NCBI GenBank assembly: GCA_016858145.1
Contig: JAEHOE010000001.1
Location: forward strand, 1,736,001 to 1,800,000
Origin: Edaphochlamys debaryana
Lineage: Eukaryota; Chlorophyta; Chlorophyceae; Chlamydomonadales
Reading direction: 5' to 3'
Length of the DNA: 64,000 nucleotides
Shown: positions 46,150-62,497 of the stretch, piece by piece
How positions within the stretch are numbered: position 1 is the first letter of the stretch
Layout of the letters: every line of letters begins with the position of its first letter
The notes under the pieces: generated by a model
The model's database searches: none
What the model was told of the DNA's origin: nothing
The model's input: only the letters and a program-made list of their open reading frames with translations
Translations under genes and position numbers: made by a program

Positions 46150-47408
46150 GGGGCGGAAAGGGGCGGCGTGCGGGGAGGCAGGGCCGGCGGGGCCGGGGCG
46201 CTGGGGGAGCCGCTGAGGGTGTGCGTGCGTGCGGTGTAGTGGGGCAAGCGTAGAGGGGTGGCTGGTGGTGAGGCTGGCGAGCATCTGATTGCTGAGTGGA
46301 GGCAGGATGGTCGGATGGAGGCAGGGAGAGGGCGTGCGCACGGAGGGTACAGACAGACTTGCAAATGTGCAGTACAGGGTGGCAGGATAATGACGTAGAA
46401 GGCAAGGTGCAGTTGTACGGCTGCGTAGTAAGCAACAGTAGCAAGTACGGCTGGGGATGGCGGGGCAGGCCGCAGGGCCTTGGCGGAGCGAGCAGCGCTT
46501 TGGGTGATCCAACGGTGATCTCCGAAGGCGAGCAGAGAAGGCAAGCGGCGCTCTTCCAAATGCTCGAAGGAGCACGGGAGCAGGCTGTGTGGGTGACCAA
46601 TGGGTCGTTGGGTGATCCAACGCCCAATGGTGATCACTGAACGACACTGAAGGCGTGCGGTGCAGTTCAGATGGCAAGCGTGGGCTCAAGGCGTGGTACT
46701 ATGCCCACCGCCTTTGTTATGGGCCCACCCACCGCCCCTTTTATGGGACCAAGATGTTGCTCTTGAAGCAAAACAGTGTGTCCGTCCTCTCATGCCTTCG
46801 CTCGACGGAGCATGTCCTCACGTTGGCCACGTTCCGCTTAACCTCTAGCCTTCCTGGCCAACACCTGCCTGGGCCCTGCAACCACCTTCTGACTATCTAG
46901 GTCCTGTCTCGTGCGTGTATGCGCCTTGGTATGCGCCCTGATGATCAAATGCAAGTCAGGTTTCCTGCCTGTACACCCCCATACGAGAGCGGCAGCACAC
47001 GTATAGTCCGCGGATGGCTCTTGGCCATCTGAGCACCAGTCCGCAATATGAATCAGCCCTCCACCAGACTTTCACGCACCCACCGCACAACGACCCAGAG
47101 CGCTGTGCGCCCCGCTGCCGCACGCCTGACAGGGCATTGTCCGGCACAGGCCCTCCGGCATGCCTCCACCTCGGCGCCCAAGAATTGCGATTGCGAGCTG
47201 CCTGCCACCAACACACCCTCCAGCTCTGACTCTGCCTCCCCACTCACGCCCCTCTTCCCAGCTCATCCTTCCAACCTGCGCCCTCTGCCTCGTCCAAACC
47301 CTACACCTGCCTGCCTGCCCACCGGATCACCTCAACACACTGCCCCTCCCCTCCCCCACTGCTCCTCCCCTCCCCCGCTCCCCTCCGTACGCCTCCTGCA
47401 AACACGCC
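46150..47408. other. convergent intergenic region, 1.26 kb
   Basis: It lies between the MYND-gene stop and the NDR-kinase stop and holds both 3' UTRs. Direct repeats of a short phrase (GGTGATCCAACG / GGGTGATCCAACGCC) occur near 46505 and 46613. No gene is supportable. Confidence 0.45.
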
Positions 47409-52371
<4,963 letters not shown>

Positions 52372-53428
52372 GAGCGCTGCGGTCTGTCCAATGCTCTAGA
52401 AGGGCTGGCCTGGAAGGCCCGGCCGGGGAGGCCACGCACCACCCCGGCAGTCTAGAAGCCTACTCAAGCGACCTGAGGTACGCAGCTGGGCTTGCGGGAG
52501 GCCCAGTAGCAGACCTCGAGCTCGCGGAGTGGAAACGGTGTTGTGCACAGAGCTGGAGCTGCAAAGGTGTGCGAAGGTTACGAACGTAAACCTGTGCGAG
52601 GGGTGTAAGCGAGCAGGTCGGGGTGGGCCCCGGGGGCTAGAGGGGAGAGCTTTCTTGGGCGACGTCGTGCGAACCGCGTGTCGATTGGGCTGCTTCGGGT
52701 CGCGACCGGCCAGGTAGCGCACACGGAGCCCTGCCTCCCACTCTCATAGCACGCATAGCGACGCCACAACCCTGCACCACGGTCGCGACCGTTCGTAGGC
52801 GCCTAGAGCCTCACACATAACCAGCAAACCACACCAGACCGCCTGCCTGCCAGACGCGCTTAGCTGAGCGGTCGCGGTCAGCTTTGTCCTTCCCTAGATG
52901 ATGCCAAGGTTCGACTAGGTGCCGCGTGGCAGCTGCGGACCCTCTCTTTTGCGGACTTCCCTCCGCTTAGGACAGTGGTCACTGGGCGGGTCCTGGGCCA
53001 GCGCTACAGCTGCTGTGTCTCAGGTGAGGCCGGCGAACGCTCCGCGGCGCCCAGACATGTCCACGGCGCGCCATGTGTGTGGGCGCTCGGTTGGAGCCGC
53101 GAACTTTGGGCTGGCGCGAACGCGCTCAACGCACTTGGCATCCTAGACCCTGGCGCTAGTGATAGCGTTTGACGCCGACGGCTCGCTGTGTGCGGGCCCG
53201 GCCTCCCACTCGCCCCCCAACGCGCCCCCTGTGCCCTCCCCTCCCCACCTGGGCCGCTCTCTCCTCCCTACCGCACGTGCAGAACCGTCTGCATCGGAAA
53301 GCAGCCACTTGCCAATCCCGCCAGCAACCTCAGCAGCGACGCACGCTACCCTCCCAGGGCCAGCCGTTGGCAGCCAGCCCGTCCGCCGGAGCCGTGCCAG
53401 CGTGCCGCCCCTGCAGCGGCCGGGGGCC
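52372..53428. promoter_or_regulatory. divergent intergenic region between NDR kinase and ABCG gene
   Basis: About 1.06 kb with two opposite promoters. The last 230 bp are C-rich and probably 5' UTR of the ABCG gene. An open frame beginning with GTG at 53159 runs into the gene, but an ATG at 53429 gives the signal peptide. No other feature is visible. Confidence 0.4.
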
Positions 53429-56400
53429 ATGGCTCGGCGGCCCCAGCCCTCCTCCGTCCGGAGAGCGGCGCTGGCGCTGGCCCTCCTCGCCATCGCGGTC
53501 CTCGCCCCTGGCACCCGCGCGGACTGCCGCGTGCGCCTTGACATTGACGCCTCCCAGTCCCTCCTCATCCTGACTGGCAAGAACGCTCTCTCCAACGACG
53601 CGACCCCCAACTCCCCACCCCTGGCTTCGGACGCTACCTTCAACGACACCGTGCCACGCGCCCTCACGGGCACCCTCTACGCCGTCTCGGCGTCCCTGGC
53701 CGCCTGCCCCGCGGCCTCGGACCAGGCCGGCTGGCTGGCCGCGTGGCCGACCTTCCTGCTCTCCTCCAACCCCACCGCCGCCGCCTACGCCCCGCCCCTG
53801 GTCCTGTACCCCTCGCTCCAGCTGGGCCAGACCCTCCTGGGCAAGGGGCTGAAGACGTACGACTACAACGTGGGTGGAGAGGGTGCCTAGCGGCTAGGAG
53901 CTGGCCAGGGCGGGGCAGAAGCCTGGGTTGGGCCGGGTTGGGCTGGTTTGGGCTCCCGAGTGGGGGGGCTATGATGGGGTGTGCCGTGCTGGACCGCGCG
54001 CGGCGCACAGGCGGGTGTAAGGGCTGGACTGGCACGATCCGCCTCATGTGGGTCGGACCTTCCCGCCCTGCGCCAGAGCACAGCCCATCGGCCACCGCTC
54101 TGCTGTGCTGTGCTCCGCTCTGGTCCCTTCGCTCCAGCCAGCCCTGACCCTCCCGCCCGCTCACAGGTGTCCGACATGGCCATAAACCTGCTCGCGGGGC
54201 CCTTTGCCGCCGCCGGGCCCGCCCAGGCCCAGGCCCAGGCCAACTTCACGGCCGGCTGGGTCAACACCACCCTGGCCAGCGGCTGGCTGAAGACCCAGAA
54301 CTCCGTCACGGGGAACAGGTGTGTGGGTCGGCTGGGGAGTCGGGACGAGGTGGCACGGTGCCATGGCCATGCGTTTGCTGGGGCGGCAGGCAAGCTCCCT
54401 TGGGGCCGCCTTCAGCCGCGGCGTTACTCTCATGCCGCAGCGTCCCGCCACCTTGGATCCCTCCCCCTCCCTTCCCGCCCTCAGGTTTGACAACCTTGAG
54501 AACATCACGGCCAACGCCAGCGGGGTGGCGACCAGCCTGGCCTTCCAGGTGGGGTGGGGAGAGCGGGGAGGGAGTGGGCCGGAGGACGATCGAGGGAGGG
54601 CTGGCGGACCGGGTGGGAGGGGGGCAACAGTTATACAACGAGGCACTGGGGCTGGGGCTCCGTGCACGGGGCGGGTTTGGAGGTTGTTGGTCGCGGGGCT
54701 TGCAAGCTAGGGCGTAGGGGCAGCGCTGGAAGACGTTGCATAACCCTTACCTTGTCCTCCGCCCTGCCCCGCCCCTGACCTTCAGGTGGACAAGGGTGTG
54801 AGCACCCTGGTGCTGACGCTGCCCTCCCTAAGCCTGACCTACGCCACGATCGGCCACATCGTGTTCCTGAGGTCCAACTGGACCTCGTACGCCAACTACA
54901 CGCTGACTGCGCGGGTCACGGCCAAGGTGGGGCGCAGCCGGGGCCCGGGTGGTGCGGGGCCCAGGGCTACTGCACAGTCTCCAAGGCTACCGCAGGCCCA
55001 AGATGGTTTGTCCCCACCTGCACGTCGTGCACATGACGGAGGCTAAGCGTTCATGACTGGCATTGACGACGGGCCTAACGCTCTCGCTTTACCGCGCCCC
55101 CCGCCCCTCGCCAGGCGGTCCTGGACTGCCCCTCCTACTGCGGCGACTTCGGGCGCTGCGTGGCGCAGCCGGGCAACGGCACCGCCTGCGAGTGCGACTG
55201 CGGCTGGACAGGTGGGGGGGCCCGGGCGAGGAGGGCACCGAGGGACCGGGGGGGGGGGCGGCAGCAGCGGGATGTGAGGTGAGGTGAGGTGTCGTTGCCA
55301 CACGAACAGCCGCCCCCGCTGGTCGGCGCCCTGGACAGGCCTGGCCCGGACGCATCCTTTTCGTGAGGTGTCGTAGCCGCTGGTCGCCCGACTAGCCCTG
55401 TGCCACGGTGTTTATCAGAATCCTGCTGACCTCCTGACCTCCATTCCCCATTCCCCGACCGCCCGCCGCAGCCGAGGGCGGCCAGTGCATCCTGCCCTAT
55501 GGCTTCTGTGCGCGCAACGGCGGGAGCACGCTGGTGCTGCCGCCGGCGAGCGCCTCGCCCGCCCCCTCGCCCAGCCCCTCGCCCTCGCCCAGCCCCTTCC
55601 CGGGCGGCAGCTGCGGCGCCTTCAACGCCTCGGTGTCCTCCGTGAATGGTGCGGCACGAGAGGGAATCGGGGTTGGAGGAGGGTGTAGGGACGCCGTACC
55701 GGGATGCCGTATAGGAAGCCAAAGGGCGCGTGTCGCACTGTGAGTTGGCCAGACTGGGTGGTGCCGTTGCTTGACCCCTGTTAAGTTCCTGATTACACCC
55801 CGCAGGCCAGTGCCCCACCGGCTACGACTGGGACTCCTTTGGAGTGCTGTGCAACCCCTGCCCCTCGGGCTTCTCCGGGTCGGGCTGCGCGCTGTGCCAG
55901 TCGGACGCGGCGTGCAAGGTGGGCCCGGGCGGGCCCCGCACATGACCCGACACCCACTCCTGGTCGTACCGACAGCGGCAGGGTGCCAGCGCTGCTCCTC
56001 CTCTCAGCACCCCGTCCACCCACTCCAATCAACACCCCCACGCCCCCCACACCCCTTTCCCCCCGCAGTCCTCCCTGGCCTCCTCCACCGCCACCTGCTC
56101 CCTCTCCACCCTCTACCGCCCCCGCTCCGCCGCCAAGCACTACGCCTGCGACCTGCTGGACGCAGGCGTGGTGGGCATCCTGGGCTCCACCCTGGACTTC
56201 ACCTGCTCCACCACCAAGCCCAGGAGTGAGCGCCTACGGGGGTGGGAGGGGGGAGACCACCGACACTGGCACCGGGGCGCACTGAGAAGTAGTTTGAGGG
56301 CCTGCGTGCCGTGTAATGGGCGCGGGTCTGTGGTTCATGCCGGAGCGTTCCCTCCTGCTGTCATCGACCTGTTGGTCCCACGAGCTCTGACTCCCGCGCC

Positions 56401-59400
56401 CCCCCCCGCCAGGCTCCACGGGCGCTGTGGACGTGGGCGTGTCCGGCGGCCTGGTCAACACGGGCAGCTCACCCATCAACAACTCCCCCTACTGCACCCT
56501 GTCCTTCAGGCTTTCGGGTGCGGCCAGGGACTGTGGACGGGGGGCGGGCGCGCATGATCACTAGGCACGGGCGCGACGCCCCCTCGCAGCACACACAAGG
56601 TCATGGAGGCGGAGTCACGTGCTGACCCCCCCCCCCCGTGTTCGCCCGCATGCAGGCATGCCGCGTGACGCCTCGGTCATCTGCACCGGCTGGCAGTGCG
56701 CCTTCTCCGTGAACAGCTCCAAGGTGAGCGGGCACCCCACCCGCACCAGGCTTCGTCCGCGTCACCACGCCATCATTGGTTTACGCAGGGACCGCCGCTT
56801 CCGCCACCAGCTGTTGAGCCTTTGCCCCCTCTGCACGCCCCCACCCGCTCCTGCCCCCCAGGTGGACTGCCCCGTCATCAAGTGCGAGTGCCCCAAGGGC
56901 TGCTCCAACGGTGCGCCGAGCGCTGTGCGGACTGCGCTGTTACCTCCTCTCCAGGCCTTCACCAACCCACTGCACTGCGCCTCCTTTCCTCCCTCCCTCG
57001 CTCGTCATGTGAACCTCTGCCCCCTCGTACCCTCCTACTCTCCTACCCCTACCCCTACCCTACCCCCCCCCCCCAGCCGACGGCTCCATCACGGAGGCCA
57101 CCTTCACCAATCTGCAGTCCGCGGTGCGCATCTCCTGCGGCCGGGAGGCAGGCATGGCCGACACATCGGCGGACGGCCAGGGCAGGACCGGATGCAAGTG
57201 AGACAGGCCCCGGGCGAGGCCGGGGGCAGGCCTCGGGTGGGGTGGGGTGCCGCCGTACCGGTGATTTTGCTACATGGGCTCAGCCCACGGCTGCCGGGCA
57301 TGGCGGTGCGAAGCTGTGGGTGGGTTTTGGTGGTGTCCCTCAGCAGATCACACGACCTGCGCGTACGCCTCGCTCACGCTCTGTCGCCCCGGGCCCACCC
57401 TCCCCTCTTCCCAGGATCGAGCTGACCGGGCTGCCCATCACCGCCATCCCCGCCTCCTGCGCCACCCGCGAGTGCCTCGACCCCGTCAACGGCACGGTCC
57501 TCGTCACAGCGGGTGCGGCCGAGTGAGGGCGCACCCCCGGGCCCAGGGATGCCGGCCCTCGAGCAGCTACCGTATCCCATCTTCCCCTGTCCCTGTCGCT
57601 GGACCCCGATCGCCCTTGGGCCCTGCTCCCCTGCCTTCGAGCTCACGCTCACCCTCCTTGTACCCCCTCGCCCCCTCCCTACGCCCTCCCCTCAACGCAG
57701 AGGCCTCCGAGCCCAAGGCGCCCCTGGCAGTGGCTCCCATCATTGCCTGGGTCCCCGCCATGCTCCTCACCCTCATCTCCCTGGCGGCGGCCGCAGCGGC
57801 GCTCGCCTTCGCGCGCCGCGCCGGACCCGGCACGCCCGGCACACCCGAGCCGCGCCTGCGCAACCCCCTGGCCCCGCCGCCACCGCCCACGGCCGCGGGG
57901 GCCGGCAAGGCCGGCCCGGTGGCGGAAGGCACGGAGGAGGGCCAGAGCCACCGCCCCGGATCGGGCTCGGGCTCAGGCCTAGGCCCCGCTGCGGGCAACG
58001 GCACGGGTGCGGATGCGATGGAGGGCAAGCTTGGACTGGGGGCGGTCCCGGAGCCAGACCCCCGGGCGGCGGCGCTTCCTGGTCAGCTCATGACGCCGCC
58101 GCCCAGCTCCCCGCGCGAGGCCCCCGCCGCCCCCGCCGCCGCCGTCGTTGCGACCACCGGCGGATCGTCGGAGCCATTGACGCCTGCGTTGGGCCGTCAT
58201 CCGGGCAGCACGGATCGTGCCGCCGGCTTCTGGCCCAGCGATTACCCCAACGGAACTAACGGCGTCAATGGCAATGGCAACGGTCTGGCAGTGGTGGCGG
58301 GCGCCGGCGCGGTGGCGGCGCTGGCGCAGGGCGGGGCCGAGGGCAAGGCGACGGTGCGGGAGCTCAGGTGCGTGGGGAGGGGCCAGCAGACATCCCCGGG
58401 ACATTCCCGGGGTGGTTAGCACAAACTGGGACCCAAGTTGCTTTCTTGTACTAAGGCTGGGACCCAAGCTCCCGCCCTGCGCCTATCAAACAGTCCGCCA
58501 ACAGGCAGCTGGACTCGGACCGCCAAGCCCACCCGTGGCTTCTTTCCGACACAACTGAGCGTCCCCCGCCTTCCTTTTTCTCCTGCCTTCCCCCTTCCCT
58601 TCTCCCCTCCCCAGCTGGCACCGCCTGACCCTGGCCACCACCCCCAAGCGCTCCTACCTGCGCCCCTGGCACGTGCACCCGGCCGTGACGCTGCTGACGG
58701 ACGTGTCGGGGCGGGCCAGGGCGGGCGAGGTGCGTGCGACTGCGTGCCAGGGCATGGCCTGTGATGGGGGCTACGCACAGGGGTCGGACAGGCTGGGCAC
58801 GGGGCCGGTGCGCTCACTCCGCAGCCGCCTGCGCCCCCTTGCATCGTCCACGCCTTTGGCGCCCTCAACTGCGCCTTGTGCAACCCCCGGCCACCGCAAC
58901 CCCACCGGTGTGCAACCCCCTCCTGTCGCGCCCCTCCCCGCCCCGCCCCCAGGTCCTGGGCGTGCTGGGCCCCAGCGGCAGCGGCAAGACCTCCCTGCTG
59001 TCCGTGCTGACGGGCCTCACGCAGCCGGGGCTGCACTGGAGCCTGGGCGGGGCGGTGGCGCTCGACGGCCACCCCGTGGCGGCGCCCAGGCACCTGGCCA
59101 CGCTGGTGAGGGGGGGAGGGCGTGTCGGGGGCTTTCGGGGACGGACGAGGAGCGGGGGCCGAAGCTGGCTGGCAACGTTAAGGCGTTTGCTGGGAATAGT
59201 ATGGGAGCGGGCGTGAGTGGGCGCAAGCTGGGCTGCAGGTCCTGAACCAGGTTGGGGCCCACGCCCTCGCTCTCGTCCTCTCCCTCGCCCACCGCCCTTT
59301 CTGCCCTCCTCCCCACTCGTTCCCCCTCCCCCGCCCCCTCCTCCCCCCCCCCTCAGGTCGGTCACGTGCCCCAGCACGACCTGCTCGCCCGCTCCCTCAC

Positions 59401-62400
59401 GGTGGCCGAGTGCGTGGCGGCCTCGGCGGCGCTGAGGAGCAGCGCACGGGACACGGCGCGGGGGCGCGCGCACGCAGAGGTGCGCGGGCGGGCGGGCGGT
59501 GCGGAGGCCGGGGAGTTGGGCACCGCTGGCACGGCTTTCTCCGGCGTCGGCCACAGGGCCATACGACGGCCGGGTTGTGGCATGCCCCACTCCACCCATC
59601 CTCCTTCCAACCCGCCTCCCCCCAACCCACATCACCACACACCCCAACCCACATCACCACACACCCCAACCCACATCACATGCCCCCGCAGTCCCGCGTT
59701 GCCTCGGTGCTGTCCGACCTGGGCATCCTGCACCTGGCACACCGGGTGGTGTGGCCGGGGGGCGGCGCGGCGCAGACCGCAGGCGGAGCGAGCGCGGGCG
59801 CAGGCGGCTCCGGCGGCAGCCTGTCGGGCGGAGAGCGGCTGCGCGTGGCGGCGGCGCTGGAGCTGGTTTCGGAGCCGCCGCTGCTACTGTTGGACGAGCC
59901 GCTGTCAGGCCTTGACTCAGCAACCGCCAGGGCGACGATGGCCGTACTGCGAGCCGTCGCCGCCGGCGGCGGCTCGTCCTGCCCGCGCATCGTGATCGTG
60001 TCCATGCACCAACCGTCGCCCGCGCTGTTCGGGTCCCTGGACTGCGTGTGCCTGATGGCGGGCGGCCGGGTGGCGTACTTCGGTCCGCCGGCGGCGGCGG
60101 AGGCGGCGGTGGCTGCGGCGGGGCTGGCGGCGCGCGCCGGCGGCGCGCCGGCGTCGGAGGTGCCGATCGCCGATCATCTGCTGGATCTGGTGGCCGAGCC
60201 GGAGACCATGGAGCGGTTGGTGACGTCACACGCCAAGCGTTACGGCGGCGGCGGCGGCGTGTCCGACTGGCCGTCGTCGCTCAGTGGCTCGGGGTCGGGC
60301 GCCGGAGCCGACAGCGTTGCGACGCCGTCGGGGGCGGCGGCGGTGGATGCGGAGGCGACGGCGCCAAAGCTGGCGGAGGCGGAGGCAGGGGCGGCGGCGC
60401 TGCGCGCCTCCGCCGCCGACACAGCCTACATCCGGCGGCTGATCCAGGAGCGGCGGGGCGGGCCGCAGGCCGAGGCGGGGGGCGCGGGCGCGCGCCTGGC
60501 CTCCCGTTTCCGGCGCTTCTGGCTCGAGTTCGGCGTGCTGACGTGGCGAGGTAGGTTGCGGGTGGCATGCAGCGTGGAAGCGCCGGGACGCTCGAGTCGC
60601 GCTGCTCTCGCTTCGAACCTTCCTGGCACAAATCACTCCAGCGGGGATGGGGCTATCGCGTTCCCCAAACCGCAACCTCCTACTCATGTACGGCACCCTA
60701 AGCCCCGATCTCCACCCCACCCCACCCGACCCCAGGCGCGCTGGACATGCTGCGCAACCCCTCCCTCACGGCGCTGCACGTGCTCGTGTCCGCGGGCCTG
60801 GGGCTGCTGGTGGGGGCGGTGTTCAGCAACACAGACCTCAACGTGTCGGGTGAGCTGGGGGCCCCCGGCTGGGAGAGACGCAAAAGGGCCGCCTCACGGC
60901 CACACGCTGCAACCTCGGGAGGGCTCAGGGCTGGGGCCACGGCCTCCTTCGGTCGGGTGCTGTTGATGTACGGTAAACACCGCATCGCTGATGAATATAT
61001 ACGAGCACATTCACTCACGACCGCACCCCCACCCCGCCCCCCTACCCGGTCCCCCCCCCCAGGCGCCCAGAACCGCGTGGGCGCCATCTTCCTGTCAGTC
61101 ATGCTGCTGGCCTGCTTCGCCACCAGCGCCGTGGACGGGGTCTACCCGGAGCGGCCCGTGGCGGACCGGGACATGCTGCGCAGATCGCACGGCGTGCTGC
61201 CGTACATGGCGGCCAAGCTCATCCTGGACGGCGTGCTGCTGCGCGTGCTGCCCGCCTGGGCGTACGCGCTACCCTTCTACTGGTGGGAGGGGGGAGGAGG
61301 GAGGAGGGATGTGGGTGGGGAGACAGCGCTTGAGGGGGGTCCGGTCAGGCGAGTGCCAGGCACGGTGTAACGGGGGTGCTCAAGCCCTAGCCCCCCCGTC
61401 CCAGTGCTTGCCCCTCACCTCACCAGCGCTCAGCCCGCCTTCCTCCCTCCCCTTCCTCCCCCCCCAGGCTCATGGGCCTCCGCCCCCAGGCCGCCGCCTT
61501 CTTCACCTTCATGGGCGCATTCTCCACCATGTCGGCGCTCTCGGGTGAGACCATGCTGCGTTAGTTCGCCTCGTCCACCGCCCTCAACGCCTCTCCAGCC
61601 CCGGTGCTGCTGCCAGCCCCTTCAACTCCTGCTTGAACTCCTTGGACTCCTGCTCTCCTCCTCCGCATCCTCCCTTCCACCAACCCCCCTTCCCCCTGCC
61701 CCTTTCCCCCCACCCCCACGCCCTCCCCCCCAGGCGCCGCCTGCATCGCTCTATCGTTCGTGTTCGCCTCCCCCGGCAAGACCGTGCTGGTGCTCAACCT
61801 GCTGCTGCTCATCTGCGCGCTCTTCAGCGGCTTCCTGGCCAACAAGGACTCCATCGTGGTGTGGCTGAGGTGGATCGTGTACCTGTCGCCCATCAGGTGG
61901 GAGGGGGTGGGAGGGGTGGGGGAGGGGGTGTGGAGAGGAGTGGTGGCGGAAGCGGCTGTTGGCGCAGGCGGGGGAGCGAAGCGGGGGGGGCTCGAGGAAT
62001 GCAGGCAGGGCGGCTAGGGGTCTGTTTCACGCCTGCCTGCCACGCACTAAGCCATTCCTCACCCCTGTCCGCCCCTCCCTCCCCCTCCCCAGGTTCTGCT
62101 GGGAGGCGCTGGTCATCAACGAGCTCAAGCCGCTGGTGGGCGGGGTCCAAGGGGGGGGGGGCTCAACTGGGCAAGACTCATACTGCTGTCATACGGGCCA
62201 CGGAATGCCCCCAGACCATCACCGGCTGCTCCAGAAACCCTTACGCCTTGTCCCTTCATTCCCCCATTCTCACTCCCTCCCGCCCTCCCCCCCTAGGTGC
62301 TCTACTTCGACTCCCCCGACCTGCCCCAGGGCTTACCGGCCGTGCGCGGCTCCCTGTTCCTGTCGCTGCTGGGCGTGGACTCGACCATGCTCAACACCGA

Positions 62401-62497
62401 TCTGGTGGTGCTGGGCTGCATGTACGCCATCGTGGCGCTGTTCGCGCTGGGCTTCGCCTACCTGCGCCTGGCCTGGCTGAGGGGCCGCTGGGACTAG
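53429..62497 (+). CDS. ABCG-type half-transporter with large signal-peptide-bearing ectodomain, 1505 aa
   Basis: Twenty-four exons, first 53429-53869, TM-anchor exon 57701-58367, nucleotide-binding exons 58953-59105, 59357-59479 and 59692-60550, last 62297-62497; every phase closes. Order: signal peptide (RRAALALALLAIAVLAPGTRA); a roughly 570-aa ectodomain with N-glycosylation sites, an EGF-like cluster (CPSYCGDFGRC, ACECDCGWTG), an SPSPSPSPSP linker and more Cys pairs; a membrane helix about 605-632 (PIIAWVPAMLLTLISL); a Gly/Pro-rich linker. Then the ABC domain with Walker A GPSGSGKTS (Lys867), Q-loop VPQHD, signature LSGGE (about 992), Walker B LLLLDEP (Glu1016) and H-loop SMHQPS. Then an ABC2 membrane domain, last helix LVVLGCMYAIVALFALGFAY. 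The layout resembles plant ABCG24/ABCG28, half-size transporters with extracellular N-termini. Substrate unknown; a lipid or wall precursor is plausible. Confidence 0.88.
59621..59682. repeat. 22-bp minisatellite, about 2.8 copies
   Basis: The unit CCAACCCACATCACCACACA (plus two bases) repeats with a period of exactly 22 inside intron 17 of the ABCG gene, just upstream of the acceptor at 59691. Confidence 0.8.

Noticed and set aside
53159..53428. N-terminal extension of the ABCG protein
   Set aside because: The frame opens with GTG and the extra sequence looks like C-rich 5' UTR; starting at 53429 places the signal peptide at the N-terminus.
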